Position numbers and translations under genes: made by a program. 35,409 bases of DNA, taken from an uncultured Pelagibacteraceae bacterium. GTDB lineage: Bacteria; Pseudomonadota; Alphaproteobacteria; Pelagibacterales; AG-422-B15. A model generated the notes under the pieces. That model saw only the letters and a program-made list of their open reading frames with translations. It was not told the origin of the DNA and did not search any database. Below, piece by piece: positions 1 through 8,300 of the stretch. Position 1 is the stretch's first letter. The number at the start of each line of letters is the position of its first letter. Where the stretch lies: contig CACIBF010000013.1 in NCBI GenBank assembly GCA_902584815.1, positions 1 through 35,409 on the forward strand, written 5' to 3'.

Positions 1-949
1 TCTCTTCAGTAATTTTTAGAAAAGTTCGTTTTGCATCTAAATTAGAAACAATTTTTTTTGCATAATATTCATCACCATTTTTAGTAGCAACGCCAATTGC
101 TCGTCCATTTTTAACAATCACATTTGTAACTTCACTACTTGGCTTAACTTCTCCACCATGATCATTTAAACATCCCATCATTGCTTTTGTGATAGATCCC
201 ATTCCACCTCGTGAATAGCCCCATGAACCTACTGATCCATCAACTTCACCCATATAATGATGAAGAAGAACATATGCAGAGCCTGGGGAGCAGGGTCCCA
301 ATGCTGTTCCAATAATTGCACTACCAGCTAAATGTGCTTTTGTAATATCACTTTCAAAATATTCATCGAGGTAATCTCGAATACTCATCGTATAAAACCT
401 GATCGTGTCGTAAATTTCTTTTTCCCCTAAACCACCTAGTTCATCTTTCGCTGCAAAATGCTTAGCAAATTCTAATGCTCCAAAAAGATCTTTTGGTTTA
501 AATGAAGTAAGATCAGGAGGCGTCATCTTTAGTAATGGTTTGATTATTTTACATTGTCTAAGAACATCTCTGCTGTATCGTTCGTATGCTTCTGCATCTT
601 TATGAGAGTGACGTCTAATAGAGTTAATCGTCATATCATGATCGTGATAATGAGCATAATAATCACCATTCCTCATCATTGTCGCACTACCTTCGTAAGG
701 AATTATTTGTAATCCATATTTATAGAGCTCAAGGTCTCTCATGATTTCTGGCCTTAATAAGCTACACACATAAGAGCAATTTGAATATTTCCATCCTGGG
801 AATAATTCTCGGCTGACTGCAGCTCCGCCAATCCATTCATTTTTCTCTAAAACAAGAACATCAAGGCCAGCTTTTGCCATGTAACTAGCGGCAGTTAGGC
901 CGTTATGACCTGCTCCAACAACAATAATATCATGTGTATTTTTTGGCAT
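1..949 (-). CDS. FAD-dependent oxidoreductase, phytoene dehydrogenase-like (C-terminus cut by window edge)
   Basis: The minus-strand frame opens at ATG 949 and runs off the left edge, so only the N-terminal 316 residues are visible. The protein starts MPKNTHDIIVVGAGHNG, a Rossmann FAD-binding motif with GxGxxG at residues 12-17. An acidic residue ending beta-2 (VLVLEKNEWIGG) follows, which is the usual start of the phytoene desaturase/CrtI and PYROXD2-like amine-oxidase superfamily. Further in, a glycine-rich segment near residues 240-255 fits the substrate-domain junction of this family. The enzyme probably oxidises or isomerises a hydrophobic substrate with FAD in the cytoplasm, but the substrate cannot be read from sequence. 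It is divergent from a BetI-like regulator with an operator palindrome between them, so it is probably controlled by that regulator. The family call is firm and the substrate is unknown. Confidence 0.85.
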   Translation of the reverse strand, partial: MPKNTHDIIVVGAGHNGLTAASYMAKAGLDVLVLEKNEWIGGAAVSRELFPGWKYSNCSYVCSLLRPEIMRDLELYKYGLQIIPYEGSATMMRNGDYYAHYHDHDMTINSIRRHSHKDAEAYERYSRDVLRQCKIIKPLLKMTPPDLTSFKPKDLFGALEFAKHFAAKDELGGLGEKEIYDTIRFYTMSIRDYLDEYFESDITKAHLAGSAIIGTALGPCSPGSAYVLLHHYMGEVDGSVGSWGYSRGGMGSITKAMMGCLNDHGGEVKPSSEVTNVIVKNGRAIGVATKNGDEYYAKKIVSNLDAKRTFLKITEE

Positions 950-972
950 AAAACTTACAAAAATTTATAGTT

Positions 973-1000
973 ATGATAACAATATTGAATGATTATTCAA
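973..1000 (-). promoter_or_regulatory. Possible sigma-70 promoter of the oxidoreductase
   Basis: On the minus strand TTGAAT (1000-995) and TATCAT (978-973) are separated by 16 bases. The -10-like element lies 23 bases upstream of the oxidoreductase ATG. The putative -35 is one arm of the operator palindrome, so repressor binding would block it. In AT-rich DNA such matches also arise by chance, so this is only a suggestion. Confidence 0.3.
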
Positions 1001-1002
1001 TA
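983..1002. promoter_or_regulatory. Palindromic operator in the divergent oxidoreductase/TetR promoter region
   Basis: The sequence is TATTGAAT-GATT-ATTCAATA: two perfect 8-base inverted arms around a 4-base centre. It sits between the oxidoreductase start (949) and the TetR-family start (1048). The size and ATTGAA...TTCAAT form resemble TetR/BetI-type operators as I recall them. Autoregulation by the adjacent regulator, plus control of the divergent oxidoreductase, is inferred. The palindrome itself is seen directly. Confidence 0.6.
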
Positions 1003-1047
1003 CAAAACTATCTTTAGTGAAGATCTTTGTATAGTCTCTATTGTGTC

Positions 1048-1695
1048 ATGGTAACAGCAAGCTCAAAACAATTGGCTTCATCAATTGAAAAAAATAAAGA
1101 AATCTCGATAAATCATCAAAAACTTATTGATGCAACGATTGAGACAATCGCTAAAAGAGGGCTTGCAGACACAACCATATCACATGTTGCAAAACAAGCT
1201 AAAGTGTCACAGGGCTATGCTAATTTCAGATTTAAATCAAAAGAAAATTTATTACTAAGCTCTCTCCAATTTTTATCTGATGAATATAAAAAATCTTGGC
1301 AAAAAATATTTGAAGATGAACACTTAGATCCTGTTGATAGGCTGCTTAAAATTTGTGAGAATGATTTCAGTAAAAAAATTGCAAATCGAAACAAAATATC
1401 TGTGTGGATTGCATTCTATAGTGAAGTCAAATTTAGACCTTCTTATCTATCGGTTTGTCAGAAACAAGACGAAATATATCTTCAACAAATGGAGAAATTA
1501 ATTGATGAAATAAATACTAAAGCAAACCAAAAATCATTAAGTGCAATTGAGATTAGTGAGTCATATCATTCAATGGTGGATGGATTATGGCAAAGAATTT
1601 TATTTGATCCAAAAATATACACGAATGAATTTTGTAAAAGCTTAATAATTAAATATTTCAAAAGTATCTATCAAAATGAAAAAAAATTTCAATGA
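1048..1695 (+). CDS. TetR/AcrR-family transcriptional regulator, BetI-like
   Basis: This is a 215-residue regulator. A helix-turn-helix domain (LIDATIETIAKRGL, then TTISHVAKQAKVSQGYANF) lies near residues 25-65 and is followed by an all-helical ligand-binding domain. The spacing and phrases such as VWIAFYSEV and MVDGLWQRIL closely follow BetI, the choline-responsive repressor of glycine-betaine synthesis genes. No betA or betB gene is visible here, so the ligand may differ. I chose ATG 1048. A TTG at 1027 in the same frame would add seven residues that the family does not have. Its stop overlaps the next gene by four bases (ATGA), so regulator, MFS permease and acetyltransferase probably form one operon that represses itself through the 983-1002 palindrome. 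Confidence 0.85.
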   Translation: MVTASSKQLASSIEKNKEISINHQKLIDATIETIAKRGLADTTISHVAKQAKVSQGYANFRFKSKENLLLSSLQFLSDEYKKSWQKIFEDEHLDPVDRLLKICENDFSKKIANRNKISVWIAFYSEVKFRPSYLSVCQKQDEIYLQQMEKLIDEINTKANQKSLSAIEISESYHSMVDGLWQRILFDPKIYTNEFCKSLIIKYFKSIYQNEKKFQ

Positions 1696-2849
1696 CCTCT
1701 ACAATTCAATCTTTTTTGGGAAACCAATATAGAACCTATCTTGTTTTATTTTTATGTGCCTTAATTATTGGAATAAAACTTGGAACCCTGATTCCATTAC
1801 TTTCATTAATTCTCGAGTCACGAGGATATTCAAATACTGAGATCGGTTTAAATGTAGTTGCACAACCCTTAGCTGTTATTTTATTTGTAAGAATTACTCC
1901 GATCATTATACATAAAATTGGCTTGGCACGTTCAATCGTAATAGCTCAAATATTTACAATTCTTTTATACTTTACGTTTCCTATTTTTGAGAGTTTAACA
2001 GCTTGGTTTATTATTCGATTTTTAATTGGGTTTGCTGGAGCATTAGCATGGAATGCGTTTGACACATGGATGTTGTCTATGGCCGATGATAGTAATAGAG
2101 GTAAAATTGTAACTATTTATAATACTGTTTTTGTAATTGGTTTTGCTATTGGGCCAATGGTTATATCACTTACAGGAATTGAAGGCTGGCTTCCTTTTGT
2201 GGTTATTGCTGCACTTTCTTTCTTGGCAATTATTCCACTAATTACGATTAAAATTGATGATCCTAAGTTACCTGAAAAAAAATCTTTGCCAGTTTTTGCA
2301 GCTATAATTGCAGCGCCTACAATCTTTGGAGCTGCTATTCTATGTGGATTAGATGATGTAATGTTTGTCTCATTCTTCCCTATCTTCATGATAAAAAGTA
2401 ATTTTTCTCAAGATCTAGCTCTACAATTTGTCACAATTACTCTAGTCGGTGGTGTTATTTGTCAGCCAATAGTTGGGGTTTTATTGGATAAAGTAAATAA
2501 ACGACTTCTCATGAATATTGCTGTTTTAATTACATTTATATGCCCAATCATATTCGCACTCTTCATTAATAATTTTTATATTATGGCAATCAGTTGTTTT
2601 ATGTGGGGGGGAGCGGCAAGTGGTATTTTTGCAATTTCACTAACAATGTTAGGGGAACGATATAGTGCTTCACAAGTTGCTGGGGCTACAGCAATACTTG
2701 TTATGGTATTTGAGGTTGGTTCATTAACAGGTCCACTTATCGGTGGAAGAGTAATGGATATAGTGGGTCCAATGGGATTTATCTATTCGATCACCTCATT
2801 TACTTTTATTTTTTTAGTCATTTCCATTTATCGAACATTTAGGAGGTAA
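1692..2849 (+). CDS. MFS transporter
   Basis: The protein is 385 residues of almost continuous hydrophobic helices, consistent with 12 membrane segments in two six-helix halves. This is the usual length of a major facilitator. The loop after helix 2 and the conserved helix 4-5 region (RFLIGFAGALAWNAF, around residue 110) fit drug/metabolite-efflux or sugar-like MFS proteins. The gene begins inside the stop codon of the TetR-family gene (ATGA overlap) and ends three bases before the acetyltransferase, so it belongs to that operon. A TetR repressor with an MFS permease usually means inducible export or uptake of the repressor's ligand. The ligand and direction are unknown. Confidence 0.88.
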   Translation: MTSTIQSFLGNQYRTYLVLFLCALIIGIKLGTLIPLLSLILESRGYSNTEIGLNVVAQPLAVILFVRITPIIIHKIGLARSIVIAQIFTILLYFTFPIFESLTAWFIIRFLIGFAGALAWNAFDTWMLSMADDSNRGKIVTIYNTVFVIGFAIGPMVISLTGIEGWLPFVVIAALSFLAIIPLITIKIDDPKLPEKKSLPVFAAIIAAPTIFGAAILCGLDDVMFVSFFPIFMIKSNFSQDLALQFVTITLVGGVICQPIVGVLLDKVNKRLLMNIAVLITFICPIIFALFINNFYIMAISCFMWGGAASGIFAISLTMLGERYSASQVAGATAILVMVFEVGSLTGPLIGGRVMDIVGPMGFIYSITSFTFIFLVISIYRTFRR

Positions 2850-2852
2850 CAG

Positions 2853-3299
2853 ATGTCAGAAAATATCAAGCGAGCAAATAAAAATGATGCAAATATTATT
2901 GGAGAAGTTTTTAATCTTTACAGAGTTTTTTATAAACAGGAATCAAATGTAGAGATAGCTCAAAAGTATATTGCTGAGAGAATTACAAATAATGAATCTG
3001 TGATTTTTTTTGCTGAAGATAATGGTAGATGTATTGGGTTTACCCAATTATACCCAACTTTCGACTCAGTAAACGTAAGACAAAAAATTGTCCTTTATGA
3101 TTTATTTGTAAGAGAAGAATATAGAAGAAAAGGTTTTGCTAAATTATTGATGAATTCCGCTAAACAATATGCATCCGAAAATAATTTTGGCTCAATAGAA
3201 CTTTCAACAGCAAAAACAAATACGCCAGGTCAGTCACTTTATGAGTCTCTTGGCTATATCAGAGATAATGAATATTACACTTATGATTTAGAAATATGA
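2853..3299 (+). CDS. GNAT-family N-acetyltransferase
   Basis: This 148-residue protein has a typical GNAT fold. The acetyl-CoA pyrophosphate-binding motif A lies near residues 82-100 (LYDLFVREEY then RRKGFA, matching R/Q-x-x-G-x-A/G). A C-terminal NTPGQSLYESLGY segment fits motif B, with a late Tyr that often acts as general acid. It transfers an acetyl group from acetyl-CoA to an amine, presumably a small metabolite or antibiotic-like compound. It is the last gene of the TetR-MFS-GNAT operon, so its substrate may be the compound handled by the MFS permease. Its last 19 bases overlap the convergent aminotransferase gene. Confidence 0.88.
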   Translation: MSENIKRANKNDANIIGEVFNLYRVFYKQESNVEIAQKYIAERITNNESVIFFAEDNGRCIGFTQLYPTFDSVNVRQKIVLYDLFVREEYRRKGFAKLLMNSAKQYASENNFGSIELSTAKTNTPGQSLYESLGYIRDNEYYTYDLEI

Positions 3300-4648
3300 G
3301 CGTGAGTTTGATCTAAAGATTTTTTTAGTTTATCAACTAGCTCATCAATATGATTATTATTGAAAATCAAAGGAGGACAGAAAATCATTCCATCTCTTAC
3401 TGCCCTCATAACTAATCCATTTTCAATACAGTAATCTCTACAAATACCTCCAACAACACCTGTTTCCTCAAACATTTCTCGCTTGTCTTTGTCTTTTACT
3501 AATTCAACAGCTCCTATAAAACTTTTCATTCTTACTTCACCAACAAGTGGATGATCTGCAATTTCATTCATACGCTCTTTTAGATAAACTGAAGTTTTAC
3601 GTGAATTTTCTATAAGATTTTCTTCTCTAATTATCTTTATATTTTCAATGGCAACTGCACAGGCAACTGGATGTCCAGAATATGTATACCCATGATAAAA
3701 TTCACCTCCCTCATCAACCAGTGTCTCGGTAACTCTATCACCCACCATGATACCTGAAAGAGGTATGTAGCCTGAACTTATTCCTTTAGCCATTGTGATT
3801 ATGTCTGGCTTGATATTATATGTATCACTACCAAACCATTCACCAGTTCTTCCAAAGCCACAAATAACTTCATCAACAACTAATAGAATATCGTACTGCT
3901 TGCATATTTCTTGAACTCGAGGCCAATATGAATCAGGAGGAATAATTACTCCTCCAGCACCTTGAATTGGTTCACCAATAAAGGCCGCGATGTTTTCAGC
4001 ACCTATTTCATTAATTTTTTCTTCAATTTTATTGGCAGTATATGCTCCAAACTCTTCTGGTGACATGTCACCGCCGTACTTATACCAATAAGGAGGCATA
4101 ACATGTTCAAAACCCGGCATCATTCCACCTTGAGCATGCATTGCAGTCATCCCACCTAAACTAACACCTGTCATCGTACTACCGTGATAAGCATATTCTC
4201 TGCTAATAAAAGTTTTCTTGTTGGGCTTACCTTTTAAGTCCCAATATCTTCGTACCATGCGGACAACGGTATCATTTGCTTCAGAACCACTTGATGAAAA
4301 AAATGCATGATTAAGATCATTAGGAGCAATTTCAGCCAGCTGTTGTGCAAGTTCAATTGAAGGTGCGGTAGCTGATTTGAAAAATGAATTATAATAAGGA
4401 AGTTCTTGCATCTGTTTATAAGCAACATCTGCTAAGTTTTTTCTTCCATAACCAACATTCACACACCATAAACCCGACATAGCATCAAGAAACTGTTTAT
4501 CATCAGTATTTGTTAGATGAGCACCATCAGCTTTAACAATTACATTTGTTCCCTCTTTTGCTAATGATTTATAATCAGTAAAAGGGTGAAGGTGATGAGC
4601 AGTATCAATATCCTGCCATTGCTTTGTAGTTCTATTTAAGTATGCCAT
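3281..4648 (-). CDS. Class III PLP-dependent omega-aminotransferase (polyamine/omega-amino-acid:pyruvate type)
   Basis: The 455-residue protein has the full class III (aspartate aminotransferase fold I) layout. The substrate-entry segment LWCVNVGYG is near residue 60, the phosphate-binding SSSGSEAND near 118-126, and the PLP-ring Asp259 in VVDEVICGFGRTG. The Schiff-base lysine is Lys288 in TMAKGISSGY. The N-terminus (HHLHPFTD) and length resemble SpuC-type putrescine/cadaverine-pyruvate and taurine/beta-alanine-pyruvate enzymes. It transfers a terminal amine to pyruvate or 2-oxoglutarate in the cytoplasm. It starts one base after the stop of glutaryl-CoA dehydrogenase, so the two are co-transcribed. 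That suggests a role in turning a diamine or 5-aminovalerate towards glutarate. The exact substrate is inferred. Confidence 0.88.
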   Translation of the reverse strand: MAYLNRTTKQWQDIDTAHHLHPFTDYKSLAKEGTNVIVKADGAHLTNTDDKQFLDAMSGLWCVNVGYGRKNLADVAYKQMQELPYYNSFFKSATAPSIELAQQLAEIAPNDLNHAFFSSSGSEANDTVVRMVRRYWDLKGKPNKKTFISREYAYHGSTMTGVSLGGMTAMHAQGGMMPGFEHVMPPYWYKYGGDMSPEEFGAYTANKIEEKINEIGAENIAAFIGEPIQGAGGVIIPPDSYWPRVQEICKQYDILLVVDEVICGFGRTGEWFGSDTYNIKPDIITMAKGISSGYIPLSGIMVGDRVTETLVDEGGEFYHGYTYSGHPVACAVAIENIKIIREENLIENSRKTSVYLKERMNEIADHPLVGEVRMKSFIGAVELVKDKDKREMFEETGVVGGICRDYCIENGLVMRAVRDGMIFCPPLIFNNNHIDELVDKLKKSLDQTHAHISKS

Positions 4649-4649
4649 A

Positions 4650-5855
4650 TTATTTAAATGCCTGGATTCCTGTTAAATTTCGTCCCATAATTAATGTATG
4701 AACATCATGAGTTCCTTCATAAGTCTTAACTGTTTCAAGATTAATCATGTGTCTCATGACATGATATTCATCTGAAATACCATTACCACCTAAAATATCT
4801 CTAGCGGCGCGAGCAATATCTAGACTCTTTGAAACATTATTTCTCTTAATAAGACTTACCATATTTGCATCAGATTCATAATTGTCCATAAGTCTTCCAA
4901 CTCTTAATGCTGCTTGAAAGCCCAAAGCAATTTCGGTTTGCATATCAACCAGCTTTGATTGAACTAACTGAGTGGCTGCGATAGGTTTGCCAAACATAAT
5001 TCGATCAAGTGCATACTGTCTTGCTGACTCAAAACAAAATTCTGCAGCACCTAGTGATCCCCAAGAAATGCCATAACGAGCAGAATTTAAACATGCAAAT
5101 GGAGCAGATAGCCCTGATGCATTTGGAAGAATCTGATCATCACCACAGAAAACATCTTCCATTACTATTTGCCCTGTAGTTGAAGCTCGAAGTGATAGCT
5201 TTCCCTCTATTTTTGGAGTACTCAAGCCTTTACTATTCCTCTCCACAATAAAGCCTCTAATTATATTCTCATCATCTTTTGCCCATACAATCATAATATC
5301 TGCCACTGGTGAATTGCTGATCCAAGTTTTAGTTCCAGACAATTGATAACCATTTGCTACTTTTTTTGCTCTCGTTTTCATCGCGTTTGGATCACTACCA
5401 GCATCTGGCTCGGTAAGTCCAAAGCTGCCTATTAATTCTCCTATAGCTAATTTGGGTAAATATTTTTCTTTTTGATCTTCAGTACCAAATTGAAAGATTG
5501 GGAACATTACTAAACTTGTTTGAACAGACATCAGAGATCGGTATGCGCTATCAATTCTCTCGATTTCTCGTGCTATCAAACCATAGCTAACATAGTTAGC
5601 GCCTGCACAACCATAGCCTTTGAGATAAGATCCTAGTAAACCTTGTTCACCCATTTCATAGAGAATTTCTCTTGAAAAGTGTTCATTCCGATTGTCATGA
5701 ACGATTCTTGGTAGAAGCTTATCTTCACAAAAAGCTCTAACTGAAGATTGAGTTATTTGCTCATCAGAAGAAAGTTGCTCATTCAAAGCTAACACATCTT
5801 GCCAAGAGCTTTGGGCGCTCACTTTACTATTTTTATTTTCGATATTGATGACCAT
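4650..5855 (-). CDS. gcdH: Glutaryl-CoA dehydrogenase
   Basis: This 401-residue acyl-CoA dehydrogenase oxidatively decarboxylates glutaryl-CoA to crotonyl-CoA, using FAD and passing electrons to ETF. The FAD/substrate loop [13 protein letters not shown] and WISNSP are in the N-terminal half. The helical C-terminal domain carries [11 protein letters not shown] and [17 protein letters not shown], which are near identical to mammalian GCDH as I recall it. The catalytic base is Glu380 in TYEGTHD. The end ([10 protein letters not shown]) is also GCDH-specific. It is the first gene of a two-gene unit with the omega-aminotransferase. This makes a lysine, cadaverine or 5-aminovalerate route to glutaryl-CoA likely, although no glutarate CoA-transferase is in the window. 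Confidence 0.93.
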   Translation of the reverse strand: MVINIENKNSKVSAQSSWQDVLALNEQLSSDEQITQSSVRAFCEDKLLPRIVHDNRNEHFSREILYEMGEQGLLGSYLKGYGCAGANYVSYGLIAREIERIDSAYRSLMSVQTSLVMFPIFQFGTEDQKEKYLPKLAIGELIGSFGLTEPDAGSDPNAMKTRAKKVANGYQLSGTKTWISNSPVADIMIVWAKDDENIIRGFIVERNSKGLSTPKIEGKLSLRASTTGQIVMEDVFCGDDQILPNASGLSAPFACLNSARYGISWGSLGAAEFCFESARQYALDRIMFGKPIAATQLVQSKLVDMQTEIALGFQAALRVGRLMDNYESDANMVSLIKRNNVSKSLDIARAARDILGGNGISDEYHVMRHMINLETVKTYEGTHDVHTLIMGRNLTGIQAFK

Positions 5856-5908
5856 ACATAAAGTAATATATGCTAAATATTTGTAAGGTAAATAATATTT
5901 AAATAATT

Positions 5909-6667
5909 ATGTATAGGCAAAATAAACCATTAGTCGCTATTTTTGCAGACGTCTTTACTCGTGATGATGTAAAAAGAACATACCATGCTACTGGTGCAAA
6001 TTATGTGAATGCATTGATAAATAGTACTGATTGTACGCCTGTTATTCTCCCTGCAACTGCAGAAACTGAAAATTATAAAGTAATTCTTAATCGATTTGAT
6101 GGTGTACTGCTTACAGGAAATCTATCAAATGTTTATCCTGAGTTTTATAACAAGGATAAAGTTGTTGAGCCATTAGATCTTAACAGAGACAAAACTGTAT
6201 TACCTTTGATCGAACATATTTTTTATAAAAAAATTCCGTTGCTTGGAATCTGTAGAGGTTTTCAAGAAGTCAATGTTGCTCTTGGGGGATCATTACATGC
6301 AGACATTCATGACGTACCAGGAAGAATGGATCATCGTGCACCTAAATCTGAGGATCCTGATATTCAGTTTGGAAAACAGCATGAAGTTTATCTAACTGAA
6401 GATGGAAAACTTCATAAATTAGCCGGAAGAGAGTCCATTGAAGTTAACTCATTGCATACCCAAGGAATTGATAAATTAGCAGACCCACTTGAAATTGAAG
6501 GAATTGCTAAAGATGAGACTGTCGAAGCAATTAGTTTGAAAGATTATAAAGGTTATTTTTATGGAGTTCAGTGGCATCCTGAAACTTCTTCTACAACAGA
6601 TGATTTTTCAAAAAAACTATTTGGTTCTTTTAATGATGCTGTTCAAACCTTTAGTATTGAAAAATAA
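5909..6667 (+). CDS. Class I glutamine amidotransferase-like gamma-glutamyl hydrolase (PuuD-like)
   Basis: The protein is 252 residues, the size of gamma-glutamyl-gamma-aminobutyrate hydrolase PuuD. It has the nucleophile elbow GICRGFQ with Cys115. The family segment GGSLHADIHD follows, and the His-Glu pair of the triad is in QWHPE (His223, Glu225). PuuD-type enzymes release 4-aminobutyrate from its gamma-glutamyl form in the glutamylated putrescine pathway. A homologue could act on gamma-glutamyl-5-aminovalerate from cadaverine. It is divergent from gcdH across only 53 bases, consistent with a shared control region. No puuA, puuB or puuC homologue is visible here, so the precise substrate remains an inference. 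Confidence 0.85.
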   Translation: MYRQNKPLVAIFADVFTRDDVKRTYHATGANYVNALINSTDCTPVILPATAETENYKVILNRFDGVLLTGNLSNVYPEFYNKDKVVEPLDLNRDKTVLPLIEHIFYKKIPLLGICRGFQEVNVALGGSLHADIHDVPGRMDHRAPKSEDPDIQFGKQHEVYLTEDGKLHKLAGRESIEVNSLHTQGIDKLADPLEIEGIAKDETVEAISLKDYKGYFYGVQWHPETSSTTDDFSKKLFGSFNDAVQTFSIEK

Positions 6668-6671
6668 AAAA

Positions 6672-7646
6672 TTAAATTTTAGCAGCGTAATTTATAGCTG
6701 TAATTAAACTTGTTTCATTAGCAATAAATTTATTAGCAATATCATATCCTGTTCCATGATCTGGACTGGTTCTCACAAAAGACAGACCAAGCGTGTAATT
6801 AATTGTTTTTTCAAAATCAATTGTCTTGACTGGTATTAAGGCTTGGTCATGATACATGCAGAGAAAAGCATCAAAGAATTTTAGATTTTTTTGTTGAAAA
6901 GCTGAGTCTGGAGATAAGGGACCTGATATTGATATCCCAGATTTTTTAATTTTTTTTATGACCGGTAATATAATATTTTGTTCTTCATTACCTAAAAGAC
7001 CTCCATCTCCTGAATGCGGATTAAGGCCTGTAACAGCAATTTTTGGCTTTTTAATATTAAAATTTTTTTTCAATGAATGATTTAAAAGTTTAACTGCATC
7101 AAATAATGGTTTTTGTTTTATATATTTATGTACATTTTTTAATGGAACATGAGTTGTAAAAGGAACAACTCTGAGTTTCTTATTTAATAACATCATTCCA
7201 AATTGTTTTTTCTTATCCGATTTTGCTAAGTACTCTGTATGACCTGAAAAGTTCTTTTTAAATTTAGATAATACTTCTTTAGATATAGGACTTGTGACAA
7301 TTCCTGAAACTTCTTTTTTTTTGGCAAGTTTAACTGCAAGATCTATTGAGTTAAAAATATTTTCTGAATTTTTATGATTTGGCTTGCCTAATTTAGTGTC
7401 TTTATCGATCTTGATTGGTAGAACAGGTAAAAATTTTTTAAAAACCTCATGAGCTTCTTCTGGTCTAGATATAGTTTTAATTTTTACTTTTGTTTTAAAC
7501 TTATTTGCAACTTTTTTAATATAATCAGGATCATGTATTACAAAAAAAGTATTTGCAGTTTTTTTCCAAGACTTAATAATGATCTCGGTTGAAACACCAG
7601 AGGGATCGCCCATTGTAACAGCAACTAATTTTTTATTAGATTTCAT
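6672..7646 (-). CDS. pdxA: 4-hydroxythreonine-4-phosphate dehydrogenase
   Basis: The 324-residue protein matches PdxA, which oxidises 4-phosphohydroxy-L-threonine with NAD in the DXP-dependent pyridoxal-phosphate pathway. The N-terminal VAVTMGDPSGVSTEI and GIVTSPISKE segments are family signatures. The three metal ligands fall at His166 (TTHVPL), His211 (GLNPHSGDGG) and His266 (CMYHDQAL), the same numbering as I recall for the E. coli enzyme. The protein is unusually rich in lysine, as expected of AT-rich codon use. Its start overlaps the stop of the upstream lipoprotein gene by one base (TAATG), so translation is coupled. The related PdxA2 subgroup cannot be excluded, but no DUF1537 kinase partner is adjacent. 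Confidence 0.92.
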   Translation of the reverse strand: MKSNKKLVAVTMGDPSGVSTEIIIKSWKKTANTFFVIHDPDYIKKVANKFKTKVKIKTISRPEEAHEVFKKFLPVLPIKIDKDTKLGKPNHKNSENIFNSIDLAVKLAKKKEVSGIVTSPISKEVLSKFKKNFSGHTEYLAKSDKKKQFGMMLLNKKLRVVPFTTHVPLKNVHKYIKQKPLFDAVKLLNHSLKKNFNIKKPKIAVTGLNPHSGDGGLLGNEEQNIILPVIKKIKKSGISISGPLSPDSAFQQKNLKFFDAFLCMYHDQALIPVKTIDFEKTINYTLGLSFVRTSPDHGTGYDIANKFIANETSLITAINYAAKI

Positions 7647-8248
7647 TAAAAAATACCCAGAAATTTTTTACTAAAATTATTTTCACATTCATTTAATTGA
7701 GAATCGTATCGATCAGCCCTCATCTTTACTTTGCGAGCAACTTCGATTAACCATTCTTTACTTTTGTAAGTTCCTTTTTTATATCCACCATGTCCTTCAT
7801 GATAAGCTAAGTACTGATTATAGGTATCATTTTTGCTAATCTTATTAATTGAAGTTGTTTTATTTATATACCATCCAGTAAAATCAACTGCATCAGCAAA
7901 ATTAACTCTTGAAGCTAATGGCTTATTATTTTCTTTTTTATACCAATCCCAAGTACCATCAATTGCTTGAGTATATCCAAATGCGCTAGATTTACGCTTC
8001 CATGGAATAACACCAAAGAGTTTTTCTCGTTCAGGCTTTACTCTATTTTGAAAAGAAGATTCTTGTCTTAAGATTGACATCTGTACGTGAATTGGAGCCC
8101 CCCATTTTTCTTCTGATTTATTAGCTAAACGGTACCATGATGATTTTTCGCTAAATATTTTACAAATATTATCCTGATTATCTGGCGGCTTGCTAGCACA
8201 GCTCGTAAGCATCGACAATAAAGCAACAAAAATGAATATAGTCCTCAT
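7646..8248 (-). CDS. Transglycosylase SLT-domain lipoprotein
   Basis: This 200-residue protein begins with a lipoprotein signal peptide (hydrophobic stretch, then LTSC with the lipidated Cys at 17). The mature part resembles a small SLT-like lysozyme fold. The candidate catalytic Glu63 is in QMSILRQESSF, followed by SAFGYTQAIDGTW (the GYGQ-like motif) and YLAYHEGHGGY (the AYNxG-like motif). Such proteins cleave peptidoglycan glycan strands to form 1,6-anhydro ends at the envelope. Here the two late motifs deviate from the classic forms, as in the uncharacterised lipoprotein branch of the superfamily, so activity is inferred. It lies upstream of pdxA with a one-base overlap and is divergent from a DMT permease gene. 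Muropeptide products could feed the AmgK-MurU salvage genes further right. Confidence 0.75.
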   Translation of the reverse strand: MRTIFIFVALLSMLTSCASKPPDNQDNICKIFSEKSSWYRLANKSEEKWGAPIHVQMSILRQESSFQNRVKPEREKLFGVIPWKRKSSAFGYTQAIDGTWDWYKKENNKPLASRVNFADAVDFTGWYINKTTSINKISKNDTYNQYLAYHEGHGGYKKGTYKSKEWLIEVARKVKMRADRYDSQLNECENNFSKKFLGIF

Positions 8249-8300
8249 ATATTAATACGTTTACATTCAAGATATACAATAATACTCTCCTCCGACCTAA

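Noticed and set aside
6672-7646. PdxA2 (4-phospho-threonate dehydrogenase) instead of PdxA
   Set aside because: No DUF1537 kinase or sugar-acid catabolic gene is adjacent, and all PdxA metal ligands are at the classical positions. The alternative is not fully excluded.
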